Assembly: GCA_027295365.1 (NCBI GenBank)
Contig: JAPULD010000334.1
Location: 1 to 5,574 of the forward strand
Direction of reading: 5' to 3'
Source of the DNA: Planctomycetota bacterium
GTDB lineage: Bacteria > Planctomycetota > Phycisphaerae > Phycisphaerales > SM1A02
Length of the DNA: 5,574 nt
Of the stretch, positions 1 through 5,458 are shown piece by piece. Each line of letters starts with the position of its first letter. Positions within the stretch are counted from its first letter, which is position 1. The notes beneath the pieces are model-generated. The model worked only from the letters and a program-made list of their open reading frames with translations, was not told the origin of the DNA and did not search any database. The position numbers were made by a program, and so were the translations under genes.

Positions 1-1224
1 TTGGTCAACACGGTCTTCTCTCAGAACAAAGCCGGTAGCCTCGGTGGCGCCATGCATGTTGTGGAATCAGTACCCAACACATCCGTCTCACTGATCAACT
101 GCACGATAAGCGATAATTGCGGTCATGGAATATCAAATCACGAAAGCACGATCATCTTGCGAAACAGCATCGTGTGGGGCAATTCGCCAGAACAATTTCA
201 TGAGGATACGGATGGTGGGCCGCCGCTCGCGCCGGGTGCCTCGGGCGCGCCTTCGATCTTCGACGCCCGGTATTGCGACATCGAAGGCGGATGGGGCGAT
301 GCGGATTCGAACAACATCGATGCGGATCCGCTGTTCGTGCAGGCCAGCTCCGACAATCTCCGGCTCAGCTTCGGATCGCCTTGCGTGGATCGAGGCGACA
401 ACGGCGCGATCCCCGAAGGGATCACCCTCGATCTGGCCGGTCAGCCCCGGGTCGACAATGGCACCGTGGACCTGGGCGCGTACGAAGGCGAGTTCGAACC
501 CCTGCCTCCCAATTTCTCAACGGAAGTCGGGGCCGGGGAGGTTGCCTTCATGGCGGTCGTCGGATGCGATTTTGCCGTGGAAGACCTGGTGAGCACGCTC
601 CTCATGATCTTTTCGATCACGAGCGACCAGGAGAGCGCGACCGTCAGCATGTCCGAGTATTCCGATACCGACAATTCGAACGCCGGCGGATTCAGCGAAC
701 TGGGTACGCTCGTCGTGGTGGAGACGTCACTCCCGGATGGTGAATTCAAGAACCTGATCCGGCTGCCCTTCACGGAGGAGGAGCTGCGGGGCGAGGATCC
801 CCTGGATGTCGATCTGACGTATTACGATCCCGACCTGGACGACTGGACCCTGGCGGTCGAGGCCAATGTGCAAGCGAGCCCCGGTCACGAAGGCGTCGTC
901 GGCACCCGAATCGTCACCACGGGTTCGGCGTTCACGCCCAGCAACAACCTGGGCGATTACGGCGTCTTCTGGAATCCCGAGACCCGGACCGGCCTGGTGT
1001 GGGCGCAGCTCGATCATGCCGGCGAATTCGGGATGGGCGAAGCGTTGTGTCCCGCGGACATCGCGGAGGACGACGTGGTCAATGGCGATGATCTGGTCGC
1101 GTTGCTCGCGGCCTGGGGCAGTCCGGGCGGCCCGGCGGACGTGCACCCCGAGGGCGGCGACGGGATCGTGAACGTCAACGACCTGCTCATGATGTTGCAC
1201 AACTGGGGTGAATGTCCGCCCTGA
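1..1224 (+). CDS. Secreted beta-helix / choice-of-anchor Q protein with C-terminal GC-type dockerin tail (5' partial)
   Basis: The reading frame is open from the first base of the window. The TTG there is probably internal, because the protein begins in the middle of a beta-helix repeat. Residues 1-65 show the 'N..F..N.A...GGA' and 'NSIVWGN' rungs of right-handed parallel beta-helix proteins. Residues 88-162 follow the choice-of-anchor Q pattern (YCDIEGG, IDADPLFV, GSPCVDRGDN, VDLGAYEG). Residues 170-345 are a further beta-rich, acidic module that I cannot name with confidence. Its 'RLPFTEEELRGEDPLDVDL..YDPDLDDW' stretch recalls beta-sandwich modules common in bacterial surface proteins. Residues 350-407 are a duplicated dockerin-like tail, with D/N-rich loops, DDLVALLAAWG and NDLLMMLHNWG. 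The protein is inferred to be exported, with the tail acting in anchoring or sorting, although the signal peptide lies outside the window. It is convergent with the GNAT gene, 12 bases between stops. The actual ligand or substrate is unknown. Confidence 0.88.
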   Translation: MVNTVFSQNKAGSLGGAMHVVESVPNTSVSLINCTISDNCGHGISNHESTIILRNSIVWGNSPEQFHEDTDGGPPLAPGASGAPSIFDARYCDIEGGWGDADSNNIDADPLFVQASSDNLRLSFGSPCVDRGDNGAIPEGITLDLAGQPRVDNGTVDLGAYEGEFEPLPPNFSTEVGAGEVAFMAVVGCDFAVEDLVSTLLMIFSITSDQESATVSMSEYSDTDNSNAGGFSELGTLVVVETSLPDGEFKNLIRLPFTEEELRGEDPLDVDLTYYDPDLDDWTLAVEANVQASPGHEGVVGTRIVTTGSAFTPSNNLGDYGVFWNPETRTGLVWAQLDHAGEFGMGEALCPADIAEDDVVNGDDLVALLAAWGSPGGPADVHPEGGDGIVNVNDLLMMLHNWGECPP

Positions 1225-1236
1225 TTCCGTCTTGCG

Positions 1237-2025
1237 TCATACTTGCGACGTCTCGCCCTTCACCCACAATGGCGCTTCGGCGATCGTCCTGAACCCGATC
1301 CGCTGGTACAACCCCACTCCGTTGGGCGAGGACCCGAGAAAGAACGCCTTCGCGCCGAACAGCCGATGATGCTCATCCATCACCTGCGTGAGCATCGCGC
1401 GACCATATCCCTTGCGTTGGTGGTTCGGATGCACCGCCATCGACCAGACCCCCCGCACCTCGCCATGGCTGGTCAGCAGGACGCACCCCACCGGCGCCCC
1501 GTCCTTATCCCGGGCGAGATACAGGTCCACCGCGGGATTCTCGACCAACGCCTGGGGCAGGCTCCGTCTCACGGATTTCTCGGTGAGATTGTTCGCCTTG
1601 GCCAGGGGAACCGCCACGTCGTACCAGTCCCGTTCGTCCGCCACCTTGTTGACCATCAGATCCAGGTTCGAAATCACCTGGAAGCCCGTCGCCTCGCACA
1701 CCATGAAGGGCATGCTTCCCGCGAGATTCAATCCCAGGCTTTCGCAGGTCTTGGCGAGCCCGGTCGCCGCCTCGGGCGCGATCAGCACGATGAAGGGCAG
1801 CCCCAGGGCCTTGGCCTCGCCCACCCATTGCGTGAGATGCTCGCCCACCTTGGGTCTTGGCGACTCGATGAGGATCACGTTGAAATCCGCGTAGGGCTCG
1901 CCCGTCAACACCATGACACCACCCGAAACCATCCTCGCCCTCAGGTCGGGGGCGTGATGAAAGAGCATGTACGACGCTTCGGCCGTCAAATTCATGAGAA
2001 CGGGGGAGGTGAGGGTCTGGAGCAT
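1237..2025 (-). CDS. GNAT family N-acetyltransferase
   Basis: This 262-residue protein is a predicted acetyl-CoA-dependent N-acyltransferase, cytoplasmic with no signal peptide. The GNAT fold is clear in the C-terminal half. Residues 163-193 give beta strands (VDLYLARDK, PVGCVLLTSHGEVRGVW). VWSMAVHPNHQRKGYGRAML at 193-212 is motif A, with the acetyl-CoA pyrophosphate loop Q-R-K-G-Y-G. FFLGSSPNGVGLYQRIGF at 228-245 is motif B with the conserved tyrosine. Residues 1-150 form a degenerate N-terminal half seen in two-domain GNATs, including FNVILIESPRP and a GLPFIVLIAPEA strand. The frame stays open upstream to 2568, but that extension runs antisense through the DinB gene and has low-complexity Arg/Pro/Ser composition. 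I therefore start at the ATG at 2025, from which the protein reads as a normal family member. No strong Shine-Dalgarno precedes it, and an in-frame GTG at 2040 is an alternative. The substrate cannot be read from the sequence. Confidence 0.88.
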   Translation of the reverse strand: MLQTLTSPVLMNLTAEASYMLFHHAPDLRARMVSGGVMVLTGEPYADFNVILIESPRPKVGEHLTQWVGEAKALGLPFIVLIAPEAATGLAKTCESLGLNLAGSMPFMVCEATGFQVISNLDLMVNKVADERDWYDVAVPLAKANNLTEKSVRRSLPQALVENPAVDLYLARDKDGAPVGCVLLTSHGEVRGVWSMAVHPNHQRKGYGRAMLTQVMDEHHRLFGAKAFFLGSSPNGVGLYQRIGFRTIAEAPLWVKGETSQV

Positions 2026-2138
2026 GGGGGCATTGTTCACCACGTCAATGCAACAAGCAACCCCTGAGCCCCACCTTGTATCCATCTTGTGAGGGGCGCA
2101 TGCGAACCACCATCGTATGATGTGTCGAGGATTGAACC
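2026..2138. promoter_or_regulatory. Shared upstream region of divergent GNAT and DinB genes
   Basis: The two start codons face away from each other over 113 bases, so both promoters should lie here or just inside the opposite gene. The most promoter-like element is ATCGTATGAT at 2112-2121. It reads TATGAT (2116-2121) toward the DinB gene and TACGAT (2117 down to 2112) toward the GNAT gene, so two -10-like hexamers overlap on opposite strands. Neither has a convincing -35 at 16-18 bases. The plus-strand one would leave only about a 10-base leader. The GAGG at 2127-2130, 8 bases before the DinB ATG, is a fair ribosome binding site. This is a positional argument plus weak motifs. Confidence 0.3.
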
Positions 2139-2678
2139 ATGCCATCCAAGTATCCCTGGTTTGAACGCACGTTTTCCTTCGACTTTCCCGCCAGCAAGCA
2201 CCCCGACATCCTCGAGCGATTGCGGGGCGCGCCCATCCGGGTGGAATCGAAGATCGCGTCCATCGCGCCGCCCGAGTTTCTGACCCGCCGCGTGGGGGAG
2301 ACGTGGTCGATCCAGGAGAACGTTGGACATTTGCTCGACCTGGAACCCCTGTGGCACCGGCGCACCGAGGAAATACTGGAAGGGGTCGAGACGATGTGCG
2401 TCGCGGACCTGACCAACACCAAGACACACGAGGCGAATCATCATGCATCGTCCATCGAGGACTTGATGAAGGGCTTCCGCGCCTCGCGCGAGCGATGGCT
2501 GGCCCGACTCGACGCCCTGGCCGATGAGGATTTCGCCCTGACCTCCAACCATCCGAGGCTGGGCACACCCATGAGACTCGTGGATCTTTGCCTGTTCACC
2601 TCGGAACACGACGACTGCCACCTGGCCCGGATGACGGAGCTGGCGAGATTGCTTGCCAAAGAAACGGCAAACCGATAA
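2139..2678 (+). CDS. DinB/YfiT-type metal-binding protein
   Basis: This 179-residue protein has the DinB-like four-helix layout. The metal-binding triad is complete: His64 in the helix WSIQENVGHLLDLEPLW (residues 56-72), and His157 and His161 in TSEHDDCHLARM (residues 154-165). A long helix, EDLMKGFRASRERWLARLDAL (107-127), precedes the second metal-binding helix. The opening KYPWFERTF and LERLRGAP are typical of a DinB subgroup I recall from planctomycetes and relatives. Family members are cytoplasmic. Some are thiol-dependent transferases or hydrolases and many are uncharacterised, so the reaction here is unknown. The start is supported by GAGG at 2127-2130, spaced 8 bases from the ATG. The protein is full length for the family and shows no damage. 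The name comes from a damage-inducible Bacillus gene and should not be confused with DNA polymerase IV; no SOS box is seen upstream. Confidence 0.9.
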   Translation: MPSKYPWFERTFSFDFPASKHPDILERLRGAPIRVESKIASIAPPEFLTRRVGETWSIQENVGHLLDLEPLWHRRTEEILEGVETMCVADLTNTKTHEANHHASSIEDLMKGFRASRERWLARLDALADEDFALTSNHPRLGTPMRLVDLCLFTSEHDDCHLARMTELARLLAKETANR

Positions 2679-2820
2679 CGGTCCCTCGTTCTCCGGATGA
2701 AGCGCGATCGAAATTTCATCTCCATGTACAGGCATTCGAAGAACCCTCGGGCCATCGCTGCGAAGAGTACGGCGGGGGATTGAACCAGTTGTGGCGGGGA
2801 CAGGGGGGGCGCAAAACCGC

Positions 2821-2826
2821 AAGGGA
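2821..2826 (+). promoter_or_regulatory. Ribosome binding site of the zinc-ribbon protein gene
   Basis: AAGGGA lies 8 bases before the ATG at 2835 and fixes that start over any upstream alternative. It sits just downstream of a G-rich tract (GGGG at 2796-2799 and GGGGGGG at 2803-2809), which could compete with ribosome access in the transcript. Confidence 0.5.
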
Positions 2827-2834
2827 AACGCGCC

Positions 2835-3242
2835 ATGGGATTCGTCTGTCCGACCTGCGAATACGACCTGACGGGACTGATCGAGCAACGCTGTCCCGAG
2901 TGCGGCGAGCCGTTCGACCTGGAGCGGCTGGAGCGGGAGCAGGCGGCTCGAAAACCCTTCCCGGATCCCCATGGTGCCTGGTCGCTGGGGTTGTTCTTTC
3001 TCGGGAACTGCGTCCTCCCCCTCTTCCTGTTCACGGGATGTCGTTGTGGCGGGTATTCAACGACCAATGACCTCATCCGGTGGCTGCCCGGCATCGTGGT
3101 GGCGGCGTCGGGCTTTGGACTCGCCCTGCGCGGCACGAGGCTGGGCCCGAAAAAGAACCGTTTCGGGTCGATGATCGGCCTGCTCCTGCATGGCCTGTGG
3201 ATCCTCATCATGGCCTTGACGTTTTCCGAAGGAAGAATCTGA
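2835..3242 (+). CDS. Small membrane protein with N-terminal zinc ribbon
   Basis: This 135-residue protein has a treble-clef or zinc-ribbon head. Cys5 and Cys8 (CPTC) and Cys20 and Cys23 (CPEC) are spaced 2-11-2, around the EYDLTGL and GEPFDLERLE segments that recur in many planctomycete membrane proteins. An acidic/basic linker at residues 28-43 leads to three hydrophobic segments: about 49-67 (WSLGLFFLGNCVLPLFLF), 82-98 (RWLPGIVVAASGFGLAL) and 112-130 (SMIGLLLHGLWILIMALTF). This suggests a zinc-binding cytoplasmic domain tethered to the inner membrane. No enzymatic motif is visible and I do not know its function. It follows the DinB gene by 156 bases on the same strand, so co-transcription is possible but not shown. 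An extra Cys pair (Cys69, Cys71) lies after the first membrane segment. Translation, metal site and topology are predictions, but the gene itself is well supported by its motif and by AAGGGA upstream. Confidence 0.82.
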   Translation: MGFVCPTCEYDLTGLIEQRCPECGEPFDLERLEREQAARKPFPDPHGAWSLGLFFLGNCVLPLFLFTGCRCGGYSTTNDLIRWLPGIVVAASGFGLALRGTRLGPKKNRFGSMIGLLLHGLWILIMALTFSEGRI

Positions 3243-3430
3243 GTTCGAGCGGATGGAAGCCATTCATCGACCAGGCCGGTTCCACGATGCGGACCGACCA
3301 AGGGCACCCTTTCGTCGCGAGCATCCCCTCCGACGTGATGAACGGGTACATGATTCAGTAGGAGTTGTAAGCCCCTCCGGAGGGGGGCACTTCGAGACCG
3401 GCTTCCGATTTTCAATCGAGACTCGCCTTT

Positions 3431-3456
3431 TCGCCGATGAGGTTTCCTTCCGGCGA
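3431..3456 (+). promoter_or_regulatory. Hairpin in the putative 5' leader
   Basis: TCGCCG at 3431-3436 pairs perfectly with CGGCGA at 3451-3456. Inside it, GAGG (3439-3442) can pair with CCTT (3446-3449, one G-T wobble) around a TTT loop. The whole element ends 48 bases before the ATG at 3505. It may be a 5'-untranslated structure; the lack of a following T-run argues against an intrinsic terminator. A chance dyad in GC-rich sequence is possible. Confidence 0.25.
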
Positions 3457-3491
3457 TTCGGGTCGCCCATTTCATGTCTGCCCCCTCTTGC

Positions 3492-3498
3492 GGAAAGG
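3492..3498 (+). promoter_or_regulatory. Ribosome binding site that decides the start at 3505
   Basis: GGAAAGG ends 6 bases before the ATG at 3505, a good Shine-Dalgarno position. The other candidate start, the ATG at 3522 in the frame of the protein body, has no such site. This supports translation beginning at 3505, in a different frame from most of the protein. Confidence 0.55.
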
Positions 3499-3504
3499 CG
3501 ATGC

Positions 3505-4316
3505 ATGTCCATCCTTGATCGATGGCACTCCCTCGTGACCACCTTGGCCATCCCCTCGGTTCTCCTGATGCAGACCGGCCGCTTTCATCCCCCCCGGAAA
3601 CGGCGAGGCGGAACGACGCACTGTTCAATGACATTCAAAGACTCACCATCGAGAGGCGGCATCAGGCCCCCGGCCTGGGTGAATCGCGTCCGGAGATCCG
3701 CAACGTGATCGAGGCCATCGATCGCGTGACAAGGCTTCAACGCCCTTCGGATCTGCACTTGCTGCACGCGTCCCTGAATGCCGGCATAAAGACTGGCGAG
3801 ACAACCTGCGCCGAGGCCGGCATGCTGCTGCTGTCCACGAATCACACGCTCTACAACCAGGAGAACGGCGCCATGACCTTCCTACTCGAAGGCGTCGAAG
3901 GTGCCCAGCAGTTCACATTCGCCTCAGGCACGGCCCAGTCCAACATGGTGCTGGCCTTCAATGGCTTCAAGAACACCACGGGAGTCGAGGCGAGGGTATC
4001 CAGCATTGATACGACAAAAATCGAAGTCCGATCCGTGAGCCGTACCGCCGACGCTTTCGTGCGCGTCACTCAATTGGCCGGTACGAGCCCTCGGCTTTAC
4101 ACCTCGTTCGAAGATGAAACCCCTTCGTTTGGTGAAATCGACTTCGGCCTTAATGGCCTCCCCGGCGATCTGGATTGCGATGGCGTGGTCGGCGTCTTCG
4201 ATCTGCTTGAGGTCTTGCAGGCGTGGGGACCGTGCGCAGCATGCGATCAGGATCTGGATGCATCGGGAGACGTCAACGTCATCGACTTGCTCCTGCTGCT
4301 GGGATGGTGGGGATAG
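3505..4316 (+). CDS. Secreted flagellin-module (Flagellin_IN-like) protein with dockerin tail; apparent frameshift at a C7 run
   Basis: Translation from 3505 gives a signal-peptide-like start: a short polar head (MSILDRWHS), then the hydrophobic stretch LVTTLAIPSVLLM, then polar residues. That frame soon degenerates. The real body continues in the -1 frame, entering at the C7 run at 3589-3595. With one extra C the two halves join as ...GRFHPP-PETARRNDAL... into one 270-residue protein. Residue numbers below refer to that product. About residues 30-110 are helical and polar, with no known domain. About 120-193 (MTFLLEGVEG, QQFTFASGTAQSNMVLAFNG, TGVEARV, ADAFVRVTQL) match the pattern of the hypervariable flagellin module: strand, FASGT, a helix with a central N, TGV.A, and a closing DAFV.V. 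No flagellin D0/D1 coiled-coil ends are present, so it should not polymerise as a filament. Residues 219-270 are a two-repeat dockerin-like tail (DLDCDGVVGVFDLLEVLQAWG, then DLDASGDVNVIDLLLLLGWWG). If there is no real shift, the usable frame is 3522-4316 (264 residues), starting at an ATG without a ribosome binding site. Confidence 0.72.
3589..3595 (+). other. C7 homopolymer at the frame break
   Basis: Seven consecutive C lie exactly where the signal-peptide frame must pass into the frame of the protein body. Eight C would restore a single open frame. Homopolymer length error in sequencing, replication slippage (phase variation), or -1 slippage by ribosome or polymerase would all act at this kind of site. 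The sequence alone cannot tell these apart. Confidence 0.55.
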
Positions 4317-4366
4317 GAAATCCCGAACGTGCGCAATCGAGGTTGTGCCTGCCCACTTGGGCTTCG

Positions 4367-5089
4367 CTACACGTCGATTACCTTCACCGTGACGTTTTTG
4401 CCGCCCTTTGTGTAGAGTTTTCCGTGCAGCTTCATCATCTCGCTCTTGGCGATGACGATGCAGCCCTTGGAGGCCTTGGGCCCCTTGCCCTGGTGGATGA
4501 AGATCCCCTTCCACCCGCTCACGTTCGGGATGAAGATCGCGTCGTACTTCTTGGTCGCCATCTGCGTCGCCGAACAACCCTTGTAGGTGCCGGCGGGGAT
4601 CCTGCCCTTCTTGTTGTTCATGTCCCACCAGCACGTGGTGCTGATCTTGGCTCCGCTGCAGGTCAGCTTGCCCGCCTTTTCGCCCCGCTTGACCACCACC
4701 GTGAAATTCCCCACCGGTTTTTCTTTTTCCTGCTTCTCTTTGTCCTTGCTCTTGTTCGCCTTGTCCTTGTCTATGTCTTTGGCCTCGTCTTTTTTCTGGC
4801 CCCCCATCTTCGCCCCACCCAGTTTTACCAAGCCTTTGTAGGTCTTCATCCCGACATCAACCACACCATCGGGGTGCTTGAACTTGAGCTTCGTTTTCTG
4901 GAACTTGGCGATGGCCTCGAGCGTCTTGTTGTCCATCTTGCCCGTGGTCGGGGCCTTGATGCCCGCTCCGTTGAGCAGGTCCTGCACCAGCTTGACGTCT
5001 ACCGGGTTGTTCTTGACCGGCGCGCCCTTGCCGGAACGAGGCTTCTTGCCCACCGGCCCCTTGAGCCTTGGAATCTTGACGCTGGCCAC
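4367..5089 (-). CDS. Peptidoglycan-binding protein with C-terminal YkuD/DUF5675-like His/Cys domain
   Basis: This 240-residue, strongly basic protein has three parts. Residues about 27-90 resemble a peptidoglycan-binding (PG_binding_1-like) three-helix domain (VKLVQDLLNGAG, TLEAIAKFQ, DGVVDVGMKTYKGLVKL). Residues 94-127 are a Lys/Asp/Glu-rich linker. Residues 128-225 contain RIPAGTYKG (163-171), IFIPNVSGWKGIFIHQGKG (185-203) and ASKGCIVI (206-213). His199 and Cys210 occupy the places of the catalytic His and Cys in L,D-transpeptidase-type folds and of the conserved residues in DUF5675. Likely roles are cell-wall cross-linking or trimming, or a wall-targeting effector; the enzymatic activity is inferred. 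There is no signal peptide, which is odd for a periplasmic wall enzyme. I prefer the GTG at 5089 because AAGGAG lies 9 bases upstream. A GTG at 5110 would add 7 residues and would place that ribosome binding site inside the gene. It is convergent with the flagellin-module gene (50 bases between stops). Its composition is unlike its Arg-rich neighbours. Confidence 0.8.
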   Translation of the reverse strand: MASVKIPRLKGPVGKKPRSGKGAPVKNNPVDVKLVQDLLNGAGIKAPTTGKMDNKTLEAIAKFQKTKLKFKHPDGVVDVGMKTYKGLVKLGGAKMGGQKKDEAKDIDKDKANKSKDKEKQEKEKPVGNFTVVVKRGEKAGKLTCSGAKISTTCWWDMNNKKGRIPAGTYKGCSATQMATKKYDAIFIPNVSGWKGIFIHQGKGPKASKGCIVIAKSEMMKLHGKLYTKGGKNVTVKVIDV

Positions 5090-5098
5090 GATGTGACA

Positions 5099-5104
5099 CT
5101 CCTT
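5099..5104 (-). promoter_or_regulatory. Ribosome binding site selecting the GTG start at 5089
   Basis: Read on the minus strand, AAGGAG is a near-consensus Shine-Dalgarno, 9 bases before the GTG at 5089-5087. It is the strongest such site in the window and argues for the shorter protein rather than the upstream GTG at 5110. Confidence 0.6.
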
Positions 5105-5408
5105 GATCACGTTTCTTTTGTCGCAAAGAACGACGGGAGTTCAACTTCAATATGCATCATACCAGTCTGCCGATCTCAATGCATGTTGGATCAGCTTTCG
5201 GTGATTCCGGATGGAGTCGATACGGAACGAGTGTGCAGCGTGGGCGTTACGCAGGCCACGTGACGCCGGGAAGGTGCCAGTCCAGTGGAACATGTCGGTT
5301 CACGCAGACCCGAACGACGAGGTGGTCACTGGCGAAAATATACAAATTCGATTTGGCCAAGGAACTCGTCGCCCTGCTCAAGCAAGAAACGGGAACAATG
5401 AAGTACTA
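5105..5408. other. Gene-poor stretch between two minus-strand genes
   Basis: No gene is supported here. Short frames exist on both strands (for example a plus frame ending at 5409 and one ending at 5462), but they lack ribosome binding sites, recognisable domains and consistent coding character. What can be seen is a promoter-like element near 5160 (minus strand) and a cluster of nested dyads at 5239-5267: CGTGG/CCACG, GCGT-T-ACGC, GGCGT/ACGCC and a CACGTG palindrome at 5257-5262. The left part is probably the promoter and leader of the peptidoglycan-binding gene. The rest may be spacer, an operator, or a decayed gene. Confidence 0.4.
5156..5164 (-). promoter_or_regulatory. Possible extended -10 promoter for the peptidoglycan-binding gene
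   Basis: The minus strand reads TGGTATGAT here, a good match to an extended -10 element (TGn followed by TATGAT). Transcription would begin near 5149 and leave a leader of about 60 bases before the GTG at 5089, with the AAGGAG site inside it. There is no clear -35 hexamer, which extended -10 promoters can lack. This is based on sequence match and position only. Confidence 0.3.
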
Positions 5409-5440
5409 GATAGAAAGAAGGCTTTCGGCTCCTCTCTATC
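5409..5440 (-). terminator. Hairpin terminator-like element after the partial dockerin gene
   Basis: The minus strand reads GATAGAGAGGAG (5440 to 5429), an 8-base loop, then CTTCTTTCTATC (5420 to 5409). In RNA made from this strand the 12-base-pair stem is unbroken, with two G-U wobbles. On the plus strand those positions become A-C mismatches, so the structure favours minus-strand transcription. It begins 18 bases after the stop codon of the minus-strand gene ending at 5459. The following sequence is only moderately T-rich, so it may end or stabilise the transcript rather than being a textbook intrinsic terminator. Confidence 0.45.
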
Positions 5441-5458
5441 TCGACCCCATGTTCTTGA

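Larger units (their letters stand above)
3243..3504. other. Intergenic region / structured leader before the flagellin-module gene
   Basis: I see no convincing gene in these 262 bases. A 24-codon frame at 3286-3360 has no ribosome binding site and no recognisable product. Two dyads stand out. One is GCCCCTCCGGAGGGG at 3371-3385, which continues into further G; it has no T-run behind it and so is not a clear terminator. The other is a hairpin at 3431-3456, detailed separately. No confident -35/-10 pair was found, although the promoter of the gene starting at 3505 should be somewhere here. Confidence 0.4.

Noticed and set aside
1..3. TTG at the first base as a start codon
   Set aside because: The protein begins mid beta-helix repeat without a signal peptide, so the true start is very probably upstream of the window.
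2026..2568. Upstream extension of the GNAT frame (open to 2568 on the minus strand)
   Set aside because: It lies antisense to the intact DinB gene, has biased Arg/Pro/Ser composition typical of a shadow frame, and the GNAT protein is complete from 2025.
2129..2787. Direct repeat GGATTGAACCA at 2129-2139 and 2777-2787
   Set aside because: An 11-base repeat is expected a few times by chance in 5.6 kb. The two copies sit in different contexts, one at the start codon and one 48 bases before the next gene.
2037..2972. Minus-strand frame of 311 codons
   Set aside because: It shadows the DinB gene and the start of the zinc-ribbon gene, with no recognisable motif.
3286..3360. 24-codon plus-strand frame in the intergenic region
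   Set aside because: There is no ribosome binding site, no recognisable product, and the length is easily reached by chance.
2441..3634. Long minus-strand frame of 397 codons
   Set aside because: It crosses the DinB and zinc-ribbon genes and intergenic DNA, is full of Arg/Ser/Pro, and shows no domain. It is open because of high GC.
4351..4362. GCCC-ACTT-GGGC hairpin between the convergent genes ending at 4316 and 4367
   Set aside because: It has only four base pairs and no T-run on either side, too weak to call a terminator.
4223..5263. Plus-strand frame of 346 codons across the peptidoglycan-binding gene
   Set aside because: It is antisense to a gene with clear domains. Its Leu/Val/Phe-rich stretches are the complement of lysine and acidic codons, not real membrane segments.
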